The notes beneath the pieces were generated by a model, which did not search any database, was not told where the DNA came from, and worked only from the letters and a program-made list of their open reading frames with translations. Below, one piece after another: positions 24,183 to 35,808 of a stretch of DNA of 64,000 bases. Made by a program: the position numbers and the translations under genes. Each line of letters opens with the position of its first letter. Position 1 is the stretch's first letter. Origin of the DNA: Channallabes apus (lineage: Eukaryota; Chordata; Actinopteri; Siluriformes; Clariidae); assembly GCA_030522415.1 (NCBI GenBank), contig CM060113.1, positions 4,209,967-4,273,966 on the forward strand, read 5' to 3'.

Positions 24183-24329
24183 CATTACAAAATTACAGTA
24201 AGTACAAAATTTTCATTTGTACTGTGTCCTGCATTGATTGGTTATAAGAATTTGGCCAAGTCAATGATTGGTTCAAAACCTTTAGCAGGATAGTGGGTCT
24301 TAAATTGTTGAGTTTATTTTTTTGGCTGG

Positions 24330-24790
24330 TTACAAAAGAATTACAAAAGTTATTTTCGTAAGAATTTCTTGGATGTTGTGCTGCCTCTCACAAATCTCTC
24401 TCATAACTCAGTTAGTTCTGTGCGGTCTGTTTGTTGTAAAGTGGCATTTGAGGCTGTTAAGTGGCTTTTATGTACTGCACCTGTCTTTTCTGCTCCCGAT
24501 TTTACGAGACCCTTCAAACTTGAGTTGGATGCCAGTGGTACAGGTGCTGTCTTGATTCAGGAAGATCCAGGTGGCATAGATCATCCTGCTTCTTTTCTCA
24601 TAAGTTTAATCATCATCAGGTGACCTATAGCACTAGTGAGAAAGAAGCCCTTGCCCTTCTGCGCACTTTTCAATATTTTGAAGTTTATATTGTTTCTACT
24701 GCTGACCTTATTACTGTTTTTATAGATCACAACTGCATGTCGAACAGCAACCGTCTCAGGCAGTGGTGTTTAATTGCTTAAGGATAAAGG
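24330..24790 (+). mobile_element. Ty3/gypsy-type polyprotein remnant (RT-RNase H junction)
   Basis: The frame at 24369-24623 contains FEAVKWLLCTAPVF, FTRPFKLELDASGTGAVL and IQEDPGGIDHPASF, the standard start of the RNase H domain in gypsy-like polyproteins. After a one-base frame change near 24590, the next frame reads TYSTSEKEALALL and FEVYI...DHNCMS. No LTRs, protease or integrase are recognisable. A degraded fragment. Confidence 0.78.
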
Positions 24791-25004
24791 TACCCTAGGC
24801 ATTAAGCATAAGAAGGGGTCTGAAAATGTACTGTAGGGGTTAACTCAAATTTGTAAATAGTGGTTTGCAGAAAGTCTTCTCTCGCTTTTGGTTACCTACT
24901 GTAGGCAGTAAGGGTCGTGGGCCGTATTTTTGTTTCTCATCTTATGGGTAGTTTTTGGTAATGTACTTCGAGATTAGTAAGAATTATTTTATTTTTATTT
25001 TTTT

Positions 25005-25440
25005 GAGGCGTTTCCAATTTTCTCCCCAATATTAGTCGTAGCCAATTCCTCCCCGTCCCTAGGGGGCTCCCACATTAAGGCTACCACTACCACTCAGTCG
25101 GGAGGGCGAAGACTATCCCGTGTTTCCTACGAACCGCGTGACGTCAGCCGACCACATCTTTTCGAACTGCTCGCTCACGCACCATTAGGGGTGGAGTAAC
25201 ACACTCGGAGGAAAGCGCTAGCCGCTCCTTCCGCGTGCGCGAGCTCACAGACGCCACTGATTGGCTGTAGAGCCGTGATTAATGTGGGAGCGCACGTACC
25301 TCTCATCCCGCCCCCCTGAGAGAGCTCGGCCAATCAGCTCTCTCTAGACCTCCGGCTATGAGAGGAAAACACCCGGGGTTCGAACCAGCGATCTCCGGAT
25401 GACAGGGCGAGCGCTTTACCACTGCGCCACTTGGAGGCTA
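25005..25440 (-). mobile_element. GC-rich tRNA-derived SINE, family B
   Basis: On the minus strand it begins AGTGGCGCAGTGGTAAAGCG (A box) followed by GGTTCGAACCCCGGGTG (B box), both near-perfect for a tRNA-derived promoter. The GC-rich ~430-base body ends near a T-rich tail (25005-25020 on the plus strand). High CpG content compared with flanks suggests a fairly recent insertion. Confidence 0.8.
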
Positions 25441-26880
25441 AGAATAATTATTTTATTATTTGTTTTATTCTGAAGCTCACATCCACTTATGGGGGATTGT
25501 AAGTTGTAAATAAACAAACATGCTATTCTTTATTTATTATTTTTTTCTTTTTTTTCCTGTTGTAGCCCGACCTACATAGACCGGGTCGTAACACATGGAT
25601 GCCCGCTGTATATAGAGCCCACTGTACAGGAAACATTTATTAATTATTAAACCTCAGGGTCAGTATAGGTCTAAAGCTCATTTCTTAGGCAATACATTAC
25701 ACAATTCTTGCAGTAATTTGTTCTACATTTTTTTGAAGGATATATTTTCTTGAAGAAATCCATTTTTAAATATTTGAAAAACTTGGAAAGAAAGTAATGA
25801 TCACACAGGACCAAATTTGCCTATATGTAAAAAAAAATAATAATAATAAAAAACTCAATGTTGAGTTTTGTTAAAAGAAAAAAAAAAACAAGCATGGCAT
25901 ACAAGTGAATCATTTCCCTTTGAAAAAAAAATACTGTCTAAAGCAAGCAACAAAACAACAACAAAAAAAAACACTTGCCTATTCTTAATTTTTAACTATA
26001 CAAAAAGCATATTTATAAATAAAACAAACATACATTCTGGACTAAATATGGATAATCAACATGTAAAACATTAAAATAAAAACTCATTTACATAAAATGT
26101 GTAAAAAAGCATGAACAGAAATAAAAACAAAAACAAATGCCCATCTTGTACAAAAATTGTATGTGAAAAACAAAAGAGGTATATACATTGATCATTCAAA
26201 ACATTAACATTGATTATCAATTATAAACAAGTAAACTGGGGACAGCATCATTGGCTCATTTATGCTCATGGAGACCAAAAACCAGCTCGTTCCATCCGAC
26301 CCTTCAGAAAAAACAATGAAGCAGCGCAGCCTGTCTTGCCAGAGGTCTTATGGAGTCACGCCCTTGAGGTGCCTGAGCTGCCCGTGCAGCACAAGGGCGG
26401 TCGGTCTACACAATACTGGGCCTAGTGTTTTGTGTTGTAATGCCATGACTGCTCAGTGTATTAAAAAAAAAAAGGCATTCCATAAAAAGTAACATTGAAT
26501 TATTGTGTCATGTCTAATAATAATAATGATGTCAGAGATCATTTTATGGCTTAAATAATCAATTAATTTAAACAAATTCATTTATAAATATATTAATAAA
26601 AAAATAGAACATATGCATATATGATGTAATGTACTTTATTTATTTATTTAGTTTGATGACAGATTGGTGACACACAAGTGATGATCAGACTTCTGACTGG
26701 TGTAGAATCTGCATTAAAACACAAAAAGAACAAATGAAACACATGTTTGGAGTGCTGCTGTTGTGTCGAGCTAAACTGTGAAGCTGCAAGCGGATCTGCA
26801 ACGAGATGCATTTCAAAGTATGACTGTACATTTAAATAATTTCTAAATTAATTCATTAATTAATCTTAATTAAACGCTTT
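25441..26880. other. Intergenic, A-rich sequence
   Basis: Many A-rich stretches (25830-26110). A GTAGCCCGACCTACATAGAC / CGGGTCGTAACA segment at 25562-25595 might be an LTR edge but has no partner. Nothing coding is supported; 26210-26492 has two overlapping short frames without recognisable features. Confidence 0.5.
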
Positions 26881-27039
26881 CTCCTGGTTATGGATCCAGG
26901 GTGTATCGCAGTAATACCGCGTGTGTGTGTGTGTGTATGGTAAAGCCATGCACTCTGGAAGGAGCTGAGGTCCATCGCAGAGCAATTCCTCAACACAATT
27001 TGGAAGCGAATATGAATGTAAATAGGAGATCATCACAAA

Positions 27040-27570
27040 CAAACACAGAGCCGAGATTTAATTTCGCTCTCTGACGTGAGTCGGTCGTGCGACACTCGCC
27101 TTCCAGTAAAGCGGAACGATTATGAATCTGACGTTCCCTGATAGCTTTAATTACTTCGAGGCGACGTTGTCGGCGTAAACAATTTGAACTCGTCCCCGGG
27201 GACCCGGACTGTTCTCATTACCTGACGTCGCCTGTGGTCAAACATTAATTTTTGTTTCATAAAACAGACACTAGTATGACTAGTGTAGCTTGATGTTTGA
27301 TTAGCAGTGTCTGTATCCTCAGTGTTCTGTTTGCCTGCCAGTGTTTGATGGGTTTCCATTAAGCCCGGCCTGGGTAGTGCTAGCTCTGGCCTCTGATTAA
27401 AAAGACTGACCTGAGTCGGTGCGGTTGTAACACATTGAGTGTAATTAAATGATGGTGTGCTGCACTGAGGGCCGGAGGAGGGTATTAGATGCACTGCTTA
27501 ATGCGAGCGGGCAAATCCAATTGGCGTATCGATCGGGCACTTACAGATCTCAGCAGCCTCACATCCTGAC
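27040..27570. other. Single-copy island, candidate conserved non-coding element
   Basis: Repeat-free with frequent CpG and homeodomain-like cores (CTTTAATTACTT, AACATTAATTTTTG, GTAATTAAATGATGG). The 115-codon frame on the minus strand (27147-27494) lacks domain features. Confidence 0.28.
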
Positions 27571-28080
27571 CTCCCTTTCATTCACAGACCATTACAGTCG
27601 CCGGGAAGAGATTTAGTGCTGCATGAGGATGAGAGAAATTCAGAGAGGGAGAGAAAGGGTAGAAGAGGGGGGAACAAGATGTTGTAAAAGGAAGAGAAAA
27701 ATGCTTGTGTGTGTGCAACATGGAGAAGGAAAAAGGGAGTGATTTATCACTTTCATTCAATTCACGTCTAACTTTGATTTATTATCAGGAACGTTGACCT
27801 TTAAAAAAAAAAAAAAAAGAAAGAAAGAAAAAAAAATCTATTTGTAAGTCTAAAAAACATTATTAAAGTGCAATTATAATCCGTATTGACTAATCATTCC
27901 AGAGTTGATACAAAATTTAGAGCAGTTCATGAATTTAGTTGTAGTTGCTGATGTACTGCACAGAGCTGTAGTCAAGAACGTACTTGTCAAACCGAAGACA
28001 AGTAGAGGATGACCCGAGACCAAGTCCAAATCCAATTCATGTCCAAATTTTGTCAAGATGAATCGGTGACAACCACTAAA

Positions 28081-28330
28081 TCCTTAACTTCAACTACGAG
28101 GTGAGTTCAAATCCGCCCTGGACTTTTGACCGTGCAGAATAACAGAAGACAGTTCTGAGTGTAAAATCTTCCTTTATTTCTCTATATAATCTCCTGCTAC
28201 ACTAATGCACTTATCCCAGTGTTTCACTAGCGCTTGAATACCATCAAGGTAGAAAGATTTCTTAGTAGTTTGTCTGAAACGCTTGCCTCCCAGGAACTCC
28301 TTCAATAGCTCAACATGTGTTTCATTAGAG
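28081..28330 (-). mobile_element. Mariner-like transposase remnant, C-terminal part (copy 1)
   Basis: Minus-strand translation has LLKEFLGGKRF, FYLDGIQAL and KHWDKCI, followed by a GDYIEK-like end, the C-terminal pattern of mariner (SETMAR-type) transposases. A related copy lies at 42745-43075 on the plus strand. No catalytic core survives. Confidence 0.6.
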
Positions 28331-28379
28331 TCAAATTACTGGCAAAGAAGCAAAGCAAAGCAAAGAAAACACTAACATT

Positions 28380-29080
28380 CCTGTAATGGGGTTAGGAAAC
28401 AACCGGTGCATCTTTAAATCCTAGATGGGTAGTGTCATGGAAGAAATGTGGTCAGAATTAAAATATTATAACTAATGAGCATGATTAGAGATCACCTGAA
28501 CTCTTGCTGATGATAGATGAGAAAAAAAAGTCAGCAGTTGTCAGTAGGACTGGAACTAAACAGCTGTGTGTCGAAGAAAACCACTTGTTAGTGAGACTCA
28601 TCTGAAATAAAAGACTACAGTTTGCTGAAGACCATAAGGACTGGACTTTGGAACAATGGAAAAAGGTCATGTGACCTGATGAGTCCAGACTGACCCTATT
28701 CCAGAGTGATGGGCGTGTCAGGGTAAGAAGGGAAGCTCATGAAGCGATGCTCCCATCATGCATAGTGTCCAACTGTACAAACTTCTGGAGATGGTGTTAT
28801 GATCTGGGGTTGCTTAAGTCGGTCAGGTCTAGACCCAGAAACATTATGGGGCAATAAACTGAAGTCAGCTGATGACCTGAATGTACTGAAACATCTATGG
28901 AGGTTTTCTTCGCACCATTTTAAAGGACTCAGACTGTGAAAGAGTGGATCTGGAAGCATGAGGAATCATTTTCACACATGAACTAGACGCCACATTGTGT
29001 GCTGCAATTAAAGCTAAAAGCACTCAATGAAATATTATAGTGTGTGAATTTATTTATTTGTTTATTTATTTACTTTCTGA
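28380..29080 (+). mobile_element. Tc1-like transposase relic (copy 3 of 3, best preserved)
   Basis: Recognisable pieces include LQFAEDHKDWTLEQWKKVMW, PDESRLTLFQSDGRVRVRR and a frame-broken MIWGC equivalent at 28798-28814. Several stops and frame changes. Shares 71 identical bases with 2097-2167. Confidence 0.68.
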
Positions 29081-30500
29081 CCAGGTAGTGTACAGTATGT
29101 ACACAATACAACACTACAGTGCTGTATCATTTATTCCATGCGTCCTTCAGTAGTAATTCTGCTGTATTTCAGCGTCTCTGGTTGACGTCTCGATCCAGAC
29201 ACAAAGGAGCCCATCGAAGAACACATCAATATCGGTCATTTAGAGCTCTACTGAGGGAGTACAGGTCAAGGAGGCCATGCTTCCAGAAGAAACATCTCTC
29301 ATCGATTGATCGAGTCAGAAGAGCTGGAAGAGTCGTGCAATCATGCACAATGACATCACCATCCTCATTTCTTTGTCCATTTTCCTGCTTTCTTCTAATG
29401 CGAGTTTGTCATGATGTTTGATGGTTTGGGTTTCATCAGGGCAGCTGGCCAGACTGAAGCAATCGATGTCAAGACGTATCTGTTTCTCTGCTCCGATTGG
29501 ACAAGCTGAGCGACCGCACACAACCCGAGTGTAAACACGGTAAACCTAAACCTCAAAAAAACTCAGTCCAGTATAATTTCACGCCGGATGTTTTATGTCC
29601 TGGGTTCCTGTGATATAAAGCGCGGACAGAGCGTGGTTTTATGCTGGTTCTCAGAGCGTGCTGTGGGCAGTAAAAATCTCTCACGCTGCCTTACTGAAAG
29701 GGTCAAGCGTGAGTCAGAAGGAACAGACTAGAGCTGCAGGGAGAGTGCTTTATTCCTGCTTTTCTTTCTTTACAGCTCTTATCATTCAGAGAGCGTGTTG
29801 AGGGCAGCCATGGTCAGAAAGAGAGGACTAAAGAGAGGGAAGCTCAACAAGGTTGAGACACAGAGGGTGAGAGAAATCAAAAATGCAGGAGAAGGGAGGG
29901 GAAACAATGGCCTCTGGCTGGGAGGAAACTCTCGAGTTTGTTTCTTTTCTCCACTTTCCATTTCAACTTAATTAATGAAACCAACACGAATGTAGTGGTA
30001 ATTTCCTCTTCTTATGAGTTCTTATCAGTTCATTATAAGTGTAGTGGGGGGATAATGATGATATATAAAGAAGGCTTCCTACTTTTATAGGAAAATAATC
30101 AGTGACAGATTGCAATTACTGCTACTGATGGTTTTGTAATAACGGCATGCACACCTAGGCATGTTTTACTCATTTTATATCACAGCAATTTCTCAACAGT
30201 TAATTGTTTTCTTTTATATATATAATTAATTAAAGAACAGCACATCATGCTTTGCATCTATTTATAATTAAAATGGATTTTGTTGGCCATCTAACAAAAA
30301 GGTTATTTCTTCTGCTAACATTTTGAATCAGCAAATGTTCTTCTTTGACATTACTAAAAACAGATTGAGGTTGTTCATGTCTCCAGGGCAGGCTTTAGCA
30401 AATATCATTTGTAGGGCTGCCAATAATATTGAAAAAGAAGGGGGAAGAAAAGCTTTTTAGCAAAATTACACCAACATTGTGTTAAAGCAAAACTTTACGG
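29081..30500. other. Intergenic, nothing recognised
   Basis: Mixed-composition sequence. The 100-codon frame 29119-29421 has no family signature. 29560-29760 is relatively CpG-rich and repeat-free. Confidence 0.5.
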
Positions 30501-30518
30501 AGCCTCATCGTGCACATC

Positions 30519-30862
30519 TTCATAATGGGTGCCAATAATTCAAAACAAAACAAAGCAAAGCAAAAAAAAAAAAAAAACTTGCATGCTTATTAAAAAAAAA
30601 AAAAAGGTGGCAATAATCTGATACATTTAAGTGCTCATTTAAATAAAGGGTCTCAATAAGTTTATACATTAACCTGGTCATATTCAAGAAATAATGTAAA
30701 AAGAAATTCTCATTTGTATAAAGGGTGCCGATAATTAAAAAAAACTTGCCAATAAAAGGGTGCTGATCATTTTATACATTCATTTGCTCATTTTTATAAA
30801 ATGGTCTTCATAGGTTTATACATTTATTTGGTCGGTCCACTTCATAAAGAGTGGCAATAACA
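30519..30862. repeat. Degenerate ~40-bp tandem repeat
   Basis: The word GGGTGCCAATAAT and variants recur near 30527, 30606, 30648, 30722, 30757, 30801 and 30849. They alternate with TTATACATT and GCTCATTTTTATAAA-type blocks. Spacing is mostly 35-48 bases, with one 74- and one 79-base gap. Confidence 0.65.
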
Positions 30863-31021
30863 CTGTGATTTCATAAATATTGGCAGCCTTTATAAAAACA
30901 AGCTGCATTTTACCAAGCCTTGATGTGTTCTCCTATGGTGTTTGGTATTTAGGTCCACCCACATGTCATCTGGCACATCAAATATATTCGTAATTTCTGT
31001 GACAGATACTTAAGTGGTCAG

Positions 31022-31083
31022 GTTGCCAGATTCTCATTCATACACTACAGGCAATTTGGGAACGCCATTTATCTGCATGTCTT
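31022..31083 (-). mobile_element. SINE family A, distal part, split by the RTE insertion
   Basis: TTCTCATTCATACACTACAGGC and the following CAATTTGGGAACGCC are the SINE body in reverse. The remainder resumes after the LINE at 33311. Confidence 0.65.
31067..31083. repeat. 17-bp target-site duplication, left copy
   Basis: ATTTATCTGCATGTCTT, identical to 33294-33310. Confidence 0.9.
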
Positions 31084-33293
31084 TGACGTTGTAATCTGAA
31101 AGAGATCAGTGACTGCAAGGTGTTGGTAGGGGAGAGTGTAGCCAGACAACACAGAATGGTGGTGTGTAAAATAACCCTGGTGGTGAGGAAGGTGAAGAGG
31201 ACAAAGGCAGAGCAGAGGACAAAGTGGTGGAAGCTGAGAAAGGAAGAATGTTGTGTAGTCTTTAGGGAGGAGTTGAGACAAGCTATGGGTGGTCAGGAGG
31301 TGCTTTCAGTTGACTGGACAACTACAGCCAATGTGATCAGGGAGACAGGTAAGAGGGTACTTGGTGTATCATCAGGTAAGGGAAAAGGGGACAAGAAGAC
31401 TTGGTGGTGGAATGAGGAAGTCCAGGAGTGTATACAGGGAAAGAGGCTAGCTAGGAAGAAGTGGGACTCTGAGAGGACTGAAGAGAGTAGACAGGAGTAC
31501 AGGGAGATGCACCGTAAGGTGAAGGTAGAAGTGGCAAAGGCCAAACAAAGAGCATATGAGGACTTGTATGTTAGGCTGGACAGTAAGGAGGGAGAGGTGG
31601 ATCTGTACAGGTTGGCGAGGCAAAGAGATAGAGATAGGAAGGATATGCAGCAGGTTAGAGTGATTAAAGATAGAGATGGAAATGTACTGACAGATGCCAG
31701 GAGGGTGATGGGAAGATGGAAGGAGTACTTTGAGGAGTTGAAGAATGAGGAAAACGAAAGAGAACAAAGAGTAGAAGAGGTGACTGTTGTGGAGCAGGAA
31801 GTAGCAAATATTAGTAAAAGTGAGGTGAGAAGGGCGTTGAAGAGGATGAAGAGTGGAAAGGCTGTTGGTCCTGATGACATACCTGTGGAGGTATGGAAGT
31901 GCTTAGGAGAGGTGGCAGTAGAGTTTCTGACTAGTTTGTTTAACGAGATCTTGGAGAATGAGAGGATTCCAGAGGAATGGAGGAGAAGTGTATTGGTGCC
32001 GATTTTTAAGAACAAGGGAGATGTGCAGAGCTGTGGCAATTACAGAGGTATAAAGCTAATGAGCCATACAATGAAGCTGTGGGAAAGAATAGTGGAAGCT
32101 AGGTTAAGGGCAGAGGTGAGCATTTGTGAGCAGTAATATGGTTTCATGCCTAGAAAGAGTACATCAGATGCAGTATTTGGTTTGAGGATGCTGATGGAGA
32201 AGTACAGAGAAGGTAATAAAGAGTTGCATTGTGTCTTTGTAGATTTAGAGACAGCGTACGACAGGGTGCCGAGAGAGGAGCTGTGGTGTTGTATGAGGAA
32301 GTCTGGAGTGGCAGATAAGTATGTTAGAGTGGTGCAGGACATGTATGAGAGCTGTAAGACAGTGGTAAGATGTGCTGTAGGTGTGACAGAAGAGTTCAAG
32401 GTGGAGGTGGGTCTGCATCAAGGATCGGCTCTAAGCCCCTTTTTGTTTGCTCTAGTGATGGACAGGATGACAGATGTAGTTAGACAGGAGTCTCCATGGA
32501 CTATGATGTTTGCAGATAACATTGTGCTTTGTAGCGAGAGCAGGGAACAGGTGTAGGAAAATTTGGAGAGGTGGAGGTACGCTCTGGAAAGCAGAGGAAT
32601 GAAGGTTAGCCGCAGCAAGACGGAATACATGTGAGTGAATGAGAGGGACCCAAGAGGAACAGTGAGGCTACAGGGAGCAGAGGTAAAGAAGGTGCAGGAT
32701 TTTAAGTACTTAGGGTCAACGGTCGAGAGCAATGGAGAGTGTTCAAAGGAGGTGAAGAGACGAGTACAGGCAGGTTGGAATGGGTGGAGAAAAGTGTCAG
32801 GTGTGTTGTGTGATAAAAGAGCATCAGCGAGAATGAAAGGAAAGGTGTACAGGACAGTGGTGAGACCAGCAATGCTCTACGGCTTAGAGACAGTGGCACT
32901 GAAGAAAAGACAGGAGGCAGAGCTAGAGGTAGCAGAGCTGAAGATGTTGAGGTTCTCTTTGGGAGTGACAAGGATGGATAGGATCAAGAATGAGTTCATC
33001 AGAGGGACAACCCATGTTAGATGTTTTGGAGATAAAGTCAGAGAGGCCAGATTGAGGTGGTTTGGACATGTTCAGAGGAGAGATGGTGAATATATCGGTA
33101 GAAGGATGCTGAGGTTGGAACTGCCAGGCAGGAGGTCTAGAGGAAGACCAAAGAGGAGATTTATGGATGCAGTGAGAGAGGATATGAAGTTAGTTGGTGT
33201 GAGAGAAGAGGATGCAGAGGATAGGGTTAGATGGAGGCAGATGATTCGCTGTGGCGACCCCTGAAAGGGAACAGCCGAAAGACAAAGAAGAAG
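31084..33293 (+). mobile_element. RTE-type LINE, 5'-truncated copy 1
   Basis: A non-LTR retrotransposon copy of ~2.2 kb. It starts near the end of the endonuclease domain (VGESVARQHRMVVC) and runs through reverse transcriptase to a C-terminal region ending RRRFMDAVREDM-like and RWRQMIRCGDP. The 3' end is a short A/G-rich tail (AAGACAAAGAAGAAG). Exact 17-bp flanking duplications prove target-primed insertion, here into a SINE. It is the longest of three RTE copies of the same family in the window (others 33853-36185 and 46003-46351). Confidence 0.93.
31120..33264 (+). pseudogene. RTE reverse transcriptase frame with three stops and a mutated active site
   Basis: One uninterrupted reading frame of ~715 codons, broken only by TAA (32134), TAG (32554) and TGA (32632), with no frameshift. 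RT motifs are visible: SGKAVGPDDIPVEVWK, CGNYRGIKLMSHTMKLWERI, FVDLETAYDRVPREELW and VGLHQGSALSPFLFALVMD. The catalytic FADD box reads MFADNI, so the second catalytic aspartate is lost. The inverted copy at 36160 retains a Glu codon where this copy has TAG at 32554, so that stop is specific to this copy. Confidence 0.9.
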
Positions 33294-33310
33294 ATTTATC
33301 TGCATGTCTT
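33294..33310. repeat. 17-bp target-site duplication, right copy
   Basis: ATTTATCTGCATGTCTT, a perfect match to 31067-31083. Confidence 0.9.
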
Positions 33311-33437
33311 CGGACTGTGGAACAAGAACAAGAATCCCACCAAGCATGTCGAGAACATGCAAACTCCATGCACATAGACCTGAGGTGGTATCGAACCCTA
33401 ACCCGGGAGGTGCGAGTCCACAGTGCTAATCCCTAAG
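33311..33437 (-). mobile_element. SINE family A, tRNA-like part, split by the RTE insertion
   Basis: Continues the SINE interrupted at 31083: CGGACTGTGGAACAAGAACA, CCACCAAGCATG, then the reversed B box region (GGTATCGAACC) and reversed A box region (CACAGTGCTAATCCCTAAG). Confidence 0.75.
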
Positions 33438-33838
33438 CCTCATTTATATACTGTTTGGTACAAATATTTCTGAAACTGACTGCATAACTTAAGTGACCAA
33501 ATATAAATAAAAACGTATTACAAAGTTCCTAATATATTACCTATTAATAAAGAAAAAAATAAATAAATAAGTTGAATAATTGAATAATGTGTCAACTAAT
33601 GTGAAAAATTGTTTGTGTGATTTACCTTTATAAAGAATGCTAGCTGTATTAGCTATTTAGACTCACCTAATGGACTAGCATTTTTTTATTATTATTCCAT
33701 CATTTCCTATATAGGTTCTATATACAGGATTAGATCACTTTTTTTCTATTTTCTCTTTTCCATTAAATGGTAACAGTAATTGTGTCGGAAACAGAAGAAA
33801 CTTCAACCTGTCCTGGTGAATCATTTGAGCCAAAAGAG
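33438..33838. other. Intergenic AT-rich spacer
   Basis: Separates two RTE copies lying tail to tail. Nothing recognisable. Confidence 0.5.
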
Positions 33839-34141
33839 TCATTTCAGACATCTTCTTTGTCTTTCGGCTGTTCCCTTTCAGGGGTCGCCACAGCGAATCA
33901 TCTGCCTCCATCTAACCCTATCCTCTGCATCCTCTTCTCTCACACCAACTAACTTCATGTCCTCTCTCACTGCATCCATAAATCTCCTCTTTGGTCTTCC
34001 TCTAGACCTCCTGCCTGGCAGTTCCAACCTCAGCATCCTTCTACCGATATATTCACCATCTCTCCTCTGAGCATGTCCAAACCACCTCAATCTGGCCTCT
34101 CTGACTTTATCTCCAAAACATCTCACATGGGTTGTCCCTCT

Positions 34142-35654
34142 GTTGTTCTCAATATACATGCTTCCCTTGGGTAACATCATTAGAAGACATGGGATTAGTT
34201 TCCATTGTTATGCTGATGATACCCAATTATATATCTCAACTAAACCAGACGAAATACCTAAATTGTCTAGATTAACTGAGTGTGTCCAGGACATAAAAGA
34301 TTGGATGACCAATAACTTTCTTTTATTAAATTCAGATAAGACAGAGATATTACTTATTGGCCCAAAAACCAGCACACAACAGCTTTCACAATTCAGCCTG
34401 CGCTTAGAAGGATGTACTGTTACTACCAGCTCAGCAGTAAAAGACCTGGGCGTAATATTAGACAGTAACTTGTATTTTGAAAATCACATTTCAAATATCA
34501 CAAAAACAGCCTTTTTCCATCTTCGAAATATTGCTAAACTTAGGAACATCTTATCTGATGCAGAAAAACTAGTTCATGCATTCATGACCTCCAGACTGGA
34601 CTATTGTAATGCATTACTAGGTGGTTGTCCTGCATCCTCAATAAACAAGCTTCAGTTAATCCAAAATGCAGCCACCAGGATTCTCACTAGATCCAGAAAA
34701 TATGATCATATAACCCCAATATTATCATCCCTGCACTGGCTACCTGTTCAGTTTCGAATAAATTACAAAATAGTATTACTTACATACAAGGCGTTAAATG
34801 GTTTAGCTCCCACATACCTAACCAGTCTTCTGATGCGCTACAATCCACCACGCGCCTTAAGATCACAAAGCTCCGGACTTCTGGTAGTTCGCAGAATTTC
34901 AAAATCTACAAAAGGGGGTAGGGCTTTTTCATATTTAGCTCCAAAGCTTTGGAATAGCCTTCCAGACAGTGTTCGGGGAGCAGACACGGTTTCTCAGTTC
35001 AAAAGTAGACTCAAGACGCATCTTTTTAATCTGGCATACACATAACTCATCCCAGTACTCATACTCCAGTACACCTATACCGAATGGCAACTACGCTAAT
35101 TCTCCCCATATGTTCTGTATTTCTCTACCCATCCCGAGGCATCGGGAGATTTTGCCAGCTTCAGTAGACAAAGGCCGACCCTGCGAGGTTCCTGACAGAT
35201 CCAGAGAAGGACCAGCTCCAGCTGGATTCAGCTTTATGATGGTTGGAGCTACACATGCTGCTCCTGTGCTTCCAGTGATCCAGACCTCATCTGCCCTCTG
35301 CACCTACTGACTCGTCCCTATGCTGAACTGAACTTCATGTCAATTTAAATAATTTCTGTCATATTGAATTTTCACCTGCACAACACACAAGATGTTATAT
35401 CATTTCTATCTGTTATCGCCCAAATGAGGATGGGTTCCCTGTTGAGTCTGGTTCCTCTCAAGGTTTCTTCCTAATGCCATCTCAGGGAGTTTTTCCTTGC
35501 CACCGTCGCCGTCACCCTTGGCTTGCTCATCAGAGACATTTCATTCATTCGTCTCATTATTATTATCTGCACATTTTTCTCACACATCCACACTTCCAAT
35601 TATTTTCTTTTCTATAATTATTATTATTATTTTATAATTTTTTTATTATTTATT

Positions 35655-35690
<36 letters not shown>

Positions 35691-35808
35691 TTTGTTAAAT
35701 TTCTTTAATTTTTGTGAAGCTAGAAGATGAATGAAGGAATTAATGCTTTCTGACAATGACCATTGTTAAAAGCGCTATATAAATAAAATTGAATTGAATT
35801 GAATTGAA
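34142..35808 (+). mobile_element. L2-type LINE, 5'-truncated, inserted in RTE copy 2
   Basis: Starts inside the reverse transcriptase and ends with GCGCTATATAAATAAAATTG and a (AATTG)n tail, the usual 3' end of fish L2 elements. RTE sequence is continuous across the insertion (GTTGTCCCTCTG before, CTCATTCTTGATCC after). A T-rich/TTA repeat (35620-35700) lies in its 3' UTR. Confidence 0.88.
34143..35045 (+). pseudogene. L2 reverse transcriptase C-terminal fragment (300 codons, open)
   Basis: Begins just before the catalytic box [12 protein letters not shown], which is intact. It continues through the thumb/C-terminal region ([77 protein letters not shown]) to TAA. No stop or frameshift, so the insertion is young. 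The endonuclease and most of the RT are missing. The first ATG lies in the truncated RT and is not a real start. Confidence 0.88.

Noticed and set aside
25370..25440. Possible tRNA gene (good A and B boxes)
   Set aside because: Sequence lacks a full acceptor stem and continues into a ~430-base body, so it is a SINE head. The same applies to 8455, 10378, 23890, 39654 and 43266.
31293..32039. 248-codon minus-strand frame
   Set aside because: Antisense shadow of the RTE reverse transcriptase frame.
33878..34180. 100-codon frame that begins in L2 and ends in RTE
   Set aside because: A chance fusion created by the L2 insertion, not a chimeric gene.
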